From Kitagawia praeruptora (lineage: Eukaryota; Streptophyta; Magnoliopsida; Apiales; Apiaceae): a DNA stretch of 64,000 bases. Below, piece by piece: positions 1 through 9,299 of the stretch (its first letter is position 1; each line of letters starts with the position of its first letter). The DNA is taken from positions 79,501 through 143,500 of the forward strand of contig CM075345.1 of the NCBI GenBank assembly GCA_037693485.1, written 5' to 3'. Under the pieces are notes generated by a model, which saw only the letters and a program-made list of their open reading frames with translations, made no database searches and was not told the DNA's origin. Both the position numbers and the translations under genes were made by a program.

Positions 1-3000
1 AAAACATACAAATGGCTAGTTGAAGATTTGATATATGGAAAAGATTTGATTACATAAAACACTCTCCAACAGCTATATTAGTTAGAGGTTTTGAATATAA
101 AACGTTTGAAATGATTTTAATCTCCAACAAACTCATTTTGATATATATACGATAGTATATATATGATAAAATCAATTTCCAACAGCTATAAAAAGATATG
201 AACGAATCTGGGCTGTTATGGAATGTTTAGATAAGTAAAAGATTGAGTAAAATCTGTTTTGAAAGGATAAGGAAAGATAAATCACAATCCCACTAAATAA
301 AGAACAGATTTTCGAAAAAGATTTGAGCTCTATTAATTATATATACTATATATTATATAATAGAGTCCTTACATATTTAATCCTAGCCAATCTCTGATCT
401 TTAAGCAATCTTCAAGAAATCTTCGAAATCAAACTTGACTAAGAACAGCTTCTGGAAAGTCCAAGTCAGCTTGCTGTTTTGGTTCTGGCGAGTTCATGTC
501 AGCTTGCTGTTTTGGTTCTGGCAAGTTCAAATCAGCTTGCTGCTTTGGTTCTGGCGAGCTGAACAGATAGATAGCTTTAAATCTTTGCCTTTCCATATCA
601 TCAACCAAGTTACCTGAGAGTATACTTATACATAGCAAACACATATAAATGCATATGATACATCAAGTGATTCAATCATATAATGGTAAGCTAAATATAG
701 TAAAACTAGTACAAGATAAACAATCAGCTTGCTGTATATAACATCAAAATCCACTAGGATAACAATCTCTCCCTTTTTGATGATTATATACCAATAGGAG
801 ATTGAGCTAAAAGCTCCCCCTTAATCATTGCAAACACATATATATGCATATGATACATCAAGTGATTCAATCTAAATATAGTAAAACTAGTACAAGATAA
901 ACAATCAGCTTGCTGTATATAACATCAAAATCCACTAGGATAACAATCTCCCCCTTTTTGATGATTATATACCAATAGGAGATTGAGCTAAAAGCTCCCC
1001 CTTAATCATTGATCAATACTTCCTGCAAAACAAGATTAGATAGATAAACATGAAGTATTACGATACAACCTTTGTATTCATCATCAAAACAACACGGTAA
1101 CATTCTCCCCCTTTTTGATGATGACATATCAAATCAGCTTGCTGCTTTGGTTCTGGCGAGCTGAACAGATAGATAGCTTTAAATCTTTGCCTTTCCATAT
1201 CATCAACCAAGTTACCTGAGAGTATACTTATACATAGCAAACACATATATATGCATATGATACATCAAGTGATTCAATCATATAATGGTAAGCTAAATAT
1301 AGTAAAACTAGTACATGATAAACAATCAGCTTGCTGTATATAACATCAAAATCCACTAGGATAACAATCTCCCCCTTTTTGATGATTATATACCAATAGG
1401 AGATTGAGCTAAAAGCTCCCCCTTAATCATTGCAAACACATATATATGCATATGATACATCAAGTGATTCAATCATATAATGGTAAGCTAAATATAGTAA
1501 AACTAGTAAAAGATAAACAATCAGCTTGCTGTATATAACATCAAAATCCACTAGGATAACAATCTCCCCCTTTTTGATGATTATATACCAATAGGAGATT
1601 GAGCTAAAAGCTCCCCCTTAATCATTGCAAACACACAAACGGTACACGAAAGATTGTAAGTGAATATATATGAAAACATACAAACGGCTAGTTGAAGATT
1701 TGATATATGGAAAAGATTTGATTACATAAAACACTCTCCAACAGCTATATTAGTTAGAGGTTTTGAATATAAAACGTTTGAAATGATTTTAATCTCCAAC
1801 AAACTCATTTTGATATATATACGATAGTATATATATGATAAAATCAATTTCCAACAGCTATAAAAAGATATGAACGAATCTGGGCTGTTATGGAATGTTT
1901 AGATAAGTAAAAGATTGAGTAAAATCTATTTTGAAAGGATAAGGAAAGATAAATCACAATCCCACTAAATAAAGAACAGATTTTCGAAAAAGATTTGAGC
2001 TCTATTAATTATATATACTATATATTATATAATAGAGTCCTTACATATTTAATCCTAGCCAATCTCTGATCTTTAAGCAATCTTCAAGAAATCTTAGAAA
2101 TCAAACTTGACTAAGAACAGCTTCTGGAAAGTCCAAGTCAGCTTGCTGTTTTGGTTCTGGCGAGTTCATGTCAGCTTGCTATTTTGGTTCTGGCAAGTTC
2201 AAATCAGCTTGCTGCTTTGGTTCTGGCGAGCTGAACAGATAGATAGCTTTAAATCTTTGCCTTTCCATATCATCAACCAAGTTACCTGAGAGTATACTTA
2301 TACATAGCAAACACATATAAATGCATATGATACATCAAGTGATTCAATCATATAATGGTAAGCTAAATATAGTAAAACTAGTACAAGATAAACAATCAGC
2401 TTGCTGTATATAACATCAAAATCCACTAGGATAACAATCTCTCCCTTTTTTATGATTATATACCAATAGGAGATTGAGCTAAAAGCTCCCCCTTAATCAT
2501 TGCAAACACATATATATGCATATGATACATCAAGTGATTCAATCTAAATATAGTAAAACTAGTACAAGATAAAAAATCAGCTTGCTGTATATAACATCAA
2601 AATCCACTAGGATAACAATCTCCCCCTTTTTGATGATTATATACCAATAGGAGATTGAGCTAAAAGCTCCCCCTTAATCATTGATCAATACTTCCTGCAA
2701 AACAAGATTAGATAGATAAACATGAAGTATTACGATACAACCTTTGTATTCATCATCAAAACAACACGGTAACATTCTCCCCCTTTTTGATGATGACATA
2801 TCAAATCAGCTTGCTGCTTTGGTTCTGGCGAGCTGAACAGATAGATAGCTTTAAATCTTTGCCTTTCCATATCATCAACCAAGTTACCTGAGAGTATACT
2901 TATACATAGCAAACACATATATATGCATATGATACATCAAGTGATTCAATCATATAATGGTAAGCTAAATATAGTAAAACTAGTACATGATAAACAATCA

Positions 3001-4303
3001 GCTTGCTGTATATAACATCAAAATCCACTAGGATAACAATCTCCCCCTTTTTGATGATTATATACCAATAGGAGATTGAGCTAAAAGCTCCCCCTTAATC
3101 ATTGCAAACATATATATATGCATATGATACATCAAGTGATTCAATCATATAATGGTAAGCTAAATATAGTAAAACTAGTACAAGATAAACAATCAGCTTG
3201 CTGTATATAACATCAAAATCCACTAGGATAACAATCTCCCCCTTTTTGATGATTATATACCAATAGGAGATTGAGCTAAAAGCTCCCCCTTAATCATTGT
3301 AAACACACAAACGGTACACGAAAGATTGTAAGTGAATATATATGAAAACATACAAACGGCTAGTTGAAGATTTGATATATGGAAAAGATTTGATTACATA
3401 AAACACTCTCCAACAGCTATATTAGTTAGAGGTTTTGAATATAAAACGTTTGAAATGATTTTAATCTCCAACAAACTCATTTTGATATATATACGATAGT
3501 ATATATATGATAAAATCAATTTCCAACAGCTATAAAAAGATATGAACGAATCTGGGCTGTTATGGAATGTTTAGATAAGTAAAAGATTGAGTAAAATCTA
3601 TTTTGAAAGGATAAGGAAAGATAAATCACAATCCCACTAAATAAAGAACAGATTTTCGAAAAAGATTTGAGCTCTATTAATTATATATACTATATATTAT
3701 ATAATAGAGTCCTTACATATTTAATCCTAGCCAATCTCTGATCTTTAAGCAATCTTCAAGAAATCTTCGAAATCAAACTTGACTAAGAACAGCTTCTGGA
3801 AAGTCCAAGTCAGCTTGCTGTTTTGGTTCTGGCGAGTTCATGTCAGCTTGCTGTTTTGGTTCTGGCAAGTTCAAATCAGCTTGCTGCTTTGGTTCTGGCG
3901 AGCTGAACAGATAGATAGCTTTAAATCTTTGCCTTTCCATATCATCAACCAAGTTACCTGAGAGTATACTTATACATAGCAAACACATATATATGCATAT
4001 GATACATCAAGTGATTCAATCATATAATGGTAAGCTAAATATAGTAAAACTAGTACAAGATAAATAATCAGCTTGCTGTATATAACATCAAAATCCACTA
4101 GGATAACAATCTCCCCCTTTTTGATGATTATATACCAATAGGAGATTGAGCTAAAAGCTCCCCCTTAATCATTGCAAACACATATATATGCATATGATAC
4201 ATCAAGTGATTCAATCATATAATGGTAAGCTAAATATAGTAAAACTAGTACAAGATAAATAATCTGCTTGCTGTATATAACATCAAAATCCACTAGGATA
4301 ACA
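1..4303. repeat. Higher-order tandem repeat, 1,672-bp unit (two full copies and a partial third)
   Basis: The same sequence recurs every 1,672 bp: units begin near 1, 1672 and 3344, and the third is cut short at about 4303 where ORF-bearing sequence starts. Copies differ by scattered single bases. Each unit holds about four submonomers of roughly 180-195 bp (for example 827-1008, 1232-1430, 1431-1627), two partial copies of a block containing a 33-bp repeat (at about 450-640 and 1132-1240), and about 430 bp of AT-rich unique sequence. Every submonomer contains ctccccctttttgatga or a close variant, the reverse complement of the polypurine tract motif common before 3' LTRs of Sire/Maximus-type copia elements. 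I count about 11 such motifs. I infer that the array belongs to the untranslated part of the retroelement ending at 6466. The array probably extends left of the window. Confidence 0.85.
429..644 (-). other. Short antisense ORF with three 11-residue repeats (PEPKQQAD)
   Basis: The minus strand is open here and encodes three consecutive 11-residue units built on PEPKQQAD, from a 33-bp tandem repeat at about 450-560. The same frame is present at 3773-3988. In the middle copy (around 2101-2316) it is interrupted, because gctgtttt has become gctatttt. A shortened version with a single unit recurs at 1058-1246 and 2730-2918. The in-frame 33-bp unit suggests former coding sequence. There is no other support for expression, and the plus strand is also open across the same stretch, so this may be only a by-product of the repeat. 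Confidence 0.25.
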
Positions 4304-4340
4304 GAAAGCACTTATCTTATCTACTGGAGAAAATCCAAAC

Positions 4341-5906
4341 ATGACTACTGATGAGTTCTTAGAGGAACAGAACAGGATCTTTGAAGAGATTGCAAAACAA
4401 AATGAAGCTCCTGCTGCAAGAAGAGGAAGAGGCAGAGGAGGAAGATACAGAAGTAGAGGAAGATTATCTGCTCAAACAAGTACAAGGCAAACAAGATCTT
4501 GTGGAATCAAATTGAAAGATGTTTCTGAAAATGAAAAGAAGAAAACTCCACTATCTCTTGCATTAACTCCAGATAACAGATTCAATGCTCCTGAAGAAAT
4601 TGAAGAGGAGATATTGCCTTTAAAAAGAAAGAGTAAGGTAGCTATTCAATCTACTGCATCTAATGAGAAGTCAGTCTTTGGTTCAATTCCTAATGTTGTC
4701 TCTGATTCTGAAGAAGCTGAAATTTTAAAAGAACTTAAGATTATGATTCTTAAGGTTGTGGTTGAATTTCACAATATGGAAGTTTTTGAAGATACACTGG
4801 AGTATGAACAAGAGAACTTCAGAAGATTTGAAAAAGAAAGTGAAATCAGAGCTAAAGCCAGAGAAGCAGAAAGGATAACAACCAGAGACTACTTAAGAAA
4901 TGTTCATAGATCAGACAGGAAGTTATGGTATGATAAAGATAAATCTGTTCCTGAACATCAGCAGAATTATCCAACAGATGAGAAGAAGAAGAGTAAGAAA
5001 AAGGAGAAGAATAAGTGTGATTATAGGAAACCGGTTGTTTTCAAATCAGCAGGACTGATAACAGAGTCTTCTTTGATTAATGAATCTTTATTGGTTGTTA
5101 AATCAGAGTCTACTACATTTGTTGCTGAAAATCCACCAAAATGGGTAAGTATGCAATCTGGTTTGAAAGGATTGGAACCTGGCACAAGAGGAGGAATTGG
5201 GTATAGTCATGCACAGATTATTTTCATTGCACAAACTGATCAACATGCTCTAGTTGACAAAATTGGGGATGAGTTAACTGTTGATCATCTCTGGAAACTT
5301 GAAGCTGTTGCTATCATTACTGATTGTCATGATGGTGCAAAGAAAATAGAAAAGATGTTGTACTTCATAAAAGATGGAAGTGTGAAGAAGATTCCTATTC
5401 ATGAATTGTTGTGTAAATCTGCAAAAGAGCTGAAATATGTTCTGTATCTTCTCAGAAGTAAAAGAATCAAGGTTAGTGAAAGAGAAGTTTACTACAATTG
5501 GTTTGTCTTGATTTACAAGAAAATTAGACAGAGATTCATGGATGGAGGAACGAGGTATGATGGCAATTATATTCCTATGTATTTAAATTTAAGAGACATA
5601 GAGGTTGAAATGAAGAAGGGTACAGCTATTAGAGAAGTGTATCTAGGCATGAAACAATTGTCTCTAAATCCAAATGGGAAGGAAATTGCTTATCTGTTGC
5701 TAGGTGACTTAGATCTTCCAAGAAGCTCAATTCAGAATCTCAGGGCAGCTATCTATCAGATTAATGAGGAAGATGAAGAACTCAAAAATCTGAAGAAGAA
5801 ACTGATTCAAATTCTTGAAAGCAAGAAAGAAGAATTGTTATCTGAATTCTTGAGGTTGAATCTGTTTTATCAAAGAATTTCTGAAACTGTTCCTGATGAT
5901 TTTTAG
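4341..5906 (+). CDS. Intact 521-residue retroelement ORF of unknown function (accessory or env-like position)
   Basis: A single uninterrupted frame runs from ATG 4341 to TAG 5904-5906, the longest open frame in the window. The N-terminus is acidic and then Arg/Gly-rich (residues ~26-41, RRGRGRGGRYRSRGR). A Lys-rich stretch (KKKSKKKEKNK, near residue 220) could be a nuclear or nucleic-acid-binding signal. The last ~45 residues are rich in Glu and Lys and look like a coiled coil. I see no protease, integrase, reverse transcriptase or RNase H motifs, no zinc knuckle, no signal peptide and no clear membrane segment. It lies between the repeat array and the polypurine tract/LTR at 5974-6466. In Sire-type copia elements that position is occupied by an extra, sometimes env-like, ORF. 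That identity is inferred from position and the coiled coil only. A co-opted host fragment is the alternative. Confidence 0.7.
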   Translation: MTTDEFLEEQNRIFEEIAKQNEAPAARRGRGRGGRYRSRGRLSAQTSTRQTRSCGIKLKDVSENEKKKTPLSLALTPDNRFNAPEEIEEEILPLKRKSKVAIQSTASNEKSVFGSIPNVVSDSEEAEILKELKIMILKVVVEFHNMEVFEDTLEYEQENFRRFEKESEIRAKAREAERITTRDYLRNVHRSDRKLWYDKDKSVPEHQQNYPTDEKKKSKKKEKNKCDYRKPVVFKSAGLITESSLINESLLVVKSESTTFVAENPPKWVSMQSGLKGLEPGTRGGIGYSHAQIIFIAQTDQHALVDKIGDELTVDHLWKLEAVAIITDCHDGAKKIEKMLYFIKDGSVKKIPIHELLCKSAKELKYVLYLLRSKRIKVSEREVYYNWFVLIYKKIRQRFMDGGTRYDGNYIPMYLNLRDIEVEMKKGTAIREVYLGMKQLSLNPNGKEIAYLLLGDLDLPRSSIQNLRAAIYQINEEDEELKNLKKKLIQILESKKEELLSEFLRLNLFYQRISETVPDDF

Positions 5907-5973
5907 AAGGTATTTTGTTTTGAGTTTTTGACATCTTTGAATCAAGGAATTTGTGCTTTGTTTTATAAAGAAC

Positions 5974-5987
5974 AAATTGGGGGAGAT
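5974..5987 (+). other. Polypurine tract before 3' LTR
   Basis: The run aaattgggggagat lies directly upstream of the LTR start TGTTAG at 5988, as expected for the plus-strand primer of an LTR retrotransposon reading left to right. It resembles the purine tracts of copia elements. Confidence 0.75.
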
Positions 5988-6466
5988 TGTTAGATATTGA
6001 TTCAAGTGATGATCAGGATCTGGGCCTTACTGATCAGATACTGATGCTGACGTCATCAGTAATACAACGTCAGTATTGGACTATCATCAGGATTAGAAGC
6101 TGGTCAGTATTTCATGAAGATTCTCATCAGACCAGAGATCAAGGAAGATTGATATGTCGGTTCCTAGATTGTAGGAATGTAGCTATCATACAAGATATGC
6201 ATTCAGAGATATATGTAATTGATTTAGAATATCTTGTAATTGATAGTGTAACTGTGTACTCTTTATAAACACAGTTTTAGGTTTTACATTAGGTAATCGC
6301 TTACACGATTTATCTTGTAACCTAGCAGCTCTTAAGAACATAAGAATTTCTTAAGAGAGTTTTGTAACAGTTTTATATCAGAATTAATAAAGCTGTTATT
6401 GATTCGTACTTGTGTTATTTGTTTAAGTCGAAAATCTTATACAATTGTATTCAACCCCCTTCTACA
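5988..6466 (+). repeat. 3' LTR of copia-type element (479 bp)
   Basis: The LTR starts TGTTAG immediately after the polypurine tract. It ends ...ttcaacccccttctaca at 6466, a terminal stretch typical of many plant copia LTRs. A TATA-like ctttataaac at 6261-6270 would start transcription in the middle of the LTR. The sequence on the right is an older DUF4283 reading frame, which confirms the right border. The 5' LTR and the second copy of the target duplication (expected attgc) lie outside the window. Confidence 0.8.
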
Positions 6467-6865
6467 ATTGCTATTTACTGGGCAACAATGTCTAACTTGT
6501 TTAGAGTTACTGAACGTGGATTCTCACCTTCCTTCAATCGTTGAAACACAAGTTGAAATCCCCCCCTCTATCATACGTTTGATGTCAACCTCATGGTAAA
6601 ACTGAAAAATATAACGATTGGGCTCCAATTCCTTTACCTACATTCCCCTTCCCGGCCTCCAAAAAGATGTCATCTTATGTTGCGTAGCTTGAAAGTCGAT
6701 TGATGATTCTGTCAGAAACCTCCCCACCAAACATCGTCGAACATAAATCTCTGATAAATCCTCTACATTCCCCTCGTAAACAAGCCCTCCTTCCTCTTCA
6801 TCTTCAATTGTTATAATTGTGAAACTCTCTTCCATTTCCTGTATTTGAGATTTCCTTCCAGCCAT
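6467..6865 (-). pseudogene. DUF4283 (LINE ORF1-like) fragment, cut by the copia LTR
   Basis: On the minus strand an ATG at 6865 opens a frame reading MAGRK...MEESFTII, followed by CLVGRFLTESSIDFQ and MTSFWRPGRGM. This is the classic DUF4283 core found in ORF1 of plant LINEs and in zinc-knuckle retroelement proteins. A stop follows RPGRGM at about 6636, but the same frame carries on with DUF4283-like residues (VKELEPNRYIFQFYHEVD) down to the LTR border at 6466, where it is lost. The fragment therefore has internal stops and is truncated by insertion. Upstream (6866-6974) I see no LINE 5' UTR, so it could be a LINE remnant or a relocated DUF4283 gene. Confidence 0.75.
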
Positions 6866-6989
6866 GACCACAGAACTTGCTTAAGAAAACAAAGAACAAC
6901 CAAATAGTAAGACTAGACTAAGACTTTCTCATCATGTCAAAAGACAAGACTATATTATCATTTAAGGATTGATGAGGGTAACATGATTT

Positions 6990-7886
6990 TTTTTTTGCCA
7001 AAGTAAAATGCAAATTTCATTAATAACACGAAAGAGACTCAGTCGAGACAACTCCCTAACTAATCCTACAATCAGGTTGAAAAACAAATGAACGAGCTAA
7101 ACAATTAGCCATTTTGTTTCCTGACTGTTTAAACATCTGAATACAAAGATTCTTAAAATTAAAAATGACTTCCATGGCCGTCCGAGCAATCCAGCTTGCA
7201 TCATTCCTAAAATTAGTAGCTTCACAATTGACCCTCACAATAATTATGTGGATATAGTAATGTTCTGGTAGAGGTAGCAAAGGCCTCATATTATGAACAA
7301 ACTTTTGTTGTGAAAGGTGAGCACATGCGATTTTCACCACCGTCCCAATCGTACCCCAGCTATCTACATGCCGGAAACCAGCTATAGACATGCCGAAAGA
7401 ACCAACGATGCGGTAAACCCAGATCTCCCAATAAACCATATAATTCATTTTCAATGACGAAGTAGAGGGAGCACTCGCACAGAGCAATACAACTAACAAT
7501 AAAACAAACACACGACGCATAATGCGTTACTTCGCCTCAAAGCGATACAAATTCAAAAAGTCAAAAATCCCGGATTCACACCAAATTTTGATATGATGTT
7601 AAGCAAGAGATTTTGAGTCTAAGAATTGTGTTTATTTGCAAAAGCGAACTCTAATCCGAAGCAGATCTGATAAAATTTGAAAAGAATTTTCAAAATTAAA
7701 GCTCGATTTATTGAAAGGAAACGAACTAAAGACAAGAAAGAGATGAGCGGAGGGGGAGGAGAGGGGAAGAGGGAGGAGTAAATAATAAGGATGGCCACCG
7801 TCGGAGAGGATTTACACGGACAGAGACTTGGCTGAGGAAGGGAGAGAGAGTTTGGGGAGAGAGTATTAACAAGGTTTATTAATTAT
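6990..7886 (-). mobile_element. Internally deleted LINE (5' UTR joined to ORF2 tail), 15-bp target duplication
   Basis: The element is flanked by perfect copies of agggtaacatgattt at 6975-6989 and 7887-7901. In minus-strand sense it begins near 7886 with pyrimidine-rich sequence like a plant LINE 5' UTR. It ends with a LINE-type 3' UTR and a poly(A) run that appears as poly(T) near 6990. At 7056-7520 an open frame ends in residues resembling the C-terminus of a LINE RNase H domain (FKQSGNKMANCLARS). Endonuclease and reverse transcriptase are absent, so the 5' end is joined to the far 3' end. The element cannot be autonomous. The upstream part of the open frame has a hydrophobic, signal-like start that is probably fortuitous. 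Confidence 0.8.
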
Positions 7887-7901
7887 AGGGTAACATGATT
7901 T

Positions 7902-8984
7902 GTTTTAAAGATAAGTGAAACGGAAGTATTCTTCTATGTGGGAAGAAAAAGTTGTACCTTTTAATGTATACACACGATGAGTATACCATTTTTTTTGTAA
8001 ATATTTCAAAAAATGGTAATTAAATTATAAAACAAAATTTGACAAAGTAATAATTTTAATAATTTCTCAATATTTATTTATACATCTATTCTCTTTATTA
8101 AAAGCAGAAACCCCATTTAAAAGGTATGTCATGTATACCGCGGTCGCACGGTATGCCACTAAATATTAATTATTTTAATTAATTAAAATTGCAATTTTAT
8201 ATAATAATTTAATTTAATTTAATAATGAAATTATATACTATGAGTCTATTAACTAAAAATTAATTAATTAAAATTGTAATATTATATAATAATTTAATTT
8301 AATTAAATTTAATAATGAAATTATATACTATGAGTCTATTAACTAAAAATTGAAATAAAAGTCAGATATAGTATTACGTAAAACTTAGAACTCCTTTAAT
8401 TAATATTTAAAAAGTATCTATAATAGATTAATAATAAATACAATCAATAATATAACTACTCTCATATTATCAGAATGAAGTTATGTAAATTTAATTAATT
8501 AAAATAATAATATTAAATATTAATTTAATTTAATAGTGAAGTTATATACTAGGAGTCTATTAACTAGCAATCGAAATAAAAGTCGAGAATATAGTATTAC
8601 ATACAACTTGGTGCTTCAAAATTTTATTTATTCAAAAAATTAAAAATTAAAAATTTAATATAATTTATCACAATTCATGATTCGCACGAGTTATGGGCTA
8701 GTAAAGTAATATATAAATCGATGTTACTACTAAAGATAATCAATAATTCCTCCATTTTCGAATATGTGTTAATCCTGTACATGTATTAAACGTTCAACTC
8801 GTTCTCCTTCGTAAGAATAGGGGCACATACTTTTTATTGTATACACACGATGACTGGTAAGCACCTATAACTTCTCCAAAGCCATACACTTACCGCACTT
8901 TCTATATAACAATTAGGCTAATTCAAAATTTATTTTGAAAAAGTAAATAAAAAAAAAACCTTCCCACGCATGGGGAAGAAAACA
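7902..8984. other. AT-rich intergenic block, no gene seen; flanked in part by a 16-bp direct repeat
   Basis: No coding region is recognisable. The 16-mer tgtatacacacgatga occurs at 7965-7980 and 8838-8853, bracketing about 860 bp of very AT-rich sequence. This could be the footprint of an old insertion with a target duplication of that length. A T-run (7988-7998) just inside the left copy would suit a degraded minus-strand retroposon. Confidence 0.4.
8169..8590. repeat. Three degenerate ~90-bp AT-rich repeats
   Basis: The block from a ttaattaattaaaatt run through gaaattatatactatgagtctattaac occurs at about 8169-8255, 8259-8346 and, more diverged, 8480-8570. The first two copies are directly adjacent, and the third follows after about 130 bp. 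There are no coding features and the origin is unknown. Confidence 0.6.
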
Positions 8985-9146
8985 GAGCTGGGATCCTCTG
9001 TCCCCTTGCTATTTTTAATACAAAATGACTGTCCCTGCGGGACATATTTTTTATTTAAAATGGACCCCAATATTTTGATTTAAAATGGGCCCTGCGGGAC
9101 ACTCATTTTGTATTAAAAAGAGCAAGGACACAGAGGATCCATACCC
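8985..9146. mobile_element. MULE-like foldback MITE, 162 bp, 9-bp target duplication
   Basis: Two arms of about 55-60 bp pair almost completely around a short AT-rich centre. Landmarks shared by the arms are ggatcctctgt, ccttgct, taatacaaaatga and gtccc. Identical 9-mers aagaaaaca flank the element at 8976-8984 and 9147-9155. The 9-bp duplication and long inverted ends fit Mutator-type MITEs. It ends 154 bp upstream of the beta-galactosidase start codon. Confidence 0.75.
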
Positions 9147-9261
9147 AAGAAAACAACCTCACCACGTACCCTTTGCTTTCTTTTGGTTTAATTTCACTGG
9201 TCCTGCACCATTAAAGTACTAAATTGTAACAAACTCCATTTATTCGTAGTTCCCAAGTACA

Positions 9262-9272
9262 ATTATATATAC
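9262..9272 (+). promoter_or_regulatory. Possible TATA box of the beta-galactosidase gene
   Basis: The sequence attatatatac lies about 28-38 bp before the ATG at 9300. If used, it would leave only a few bases of 5' UTR, so the true start site may use another AT-rich element further upstream. Confidence 0.25.
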
Positions 9273-9299
9273 TGTAAAATAAATAATTTTACATGTGAG

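Noticed and set aside
435..617. Plus-strand 60-codon frame repeated at 2107 and 3779
   Set aside because: It lacks an ATG and is the complement of the PEPKQQAD repeat; its repetition only reflects the 1,672-bp array.
1..4303. CRISPR-like array
   Set aside because: Repeat units are far too long, are not interspersed with unique spacers of constant length, and the genome is a plant's.
7056..7520. A secreted protein gene suggested by a hydrophobic N-terminus
   Set aside because: The frame lies within a LINE insertion bounded by a 15-bp duplication and ends in RNase H-like residues. The hydrophobic start comes from translated 5' UTR-like sequence.
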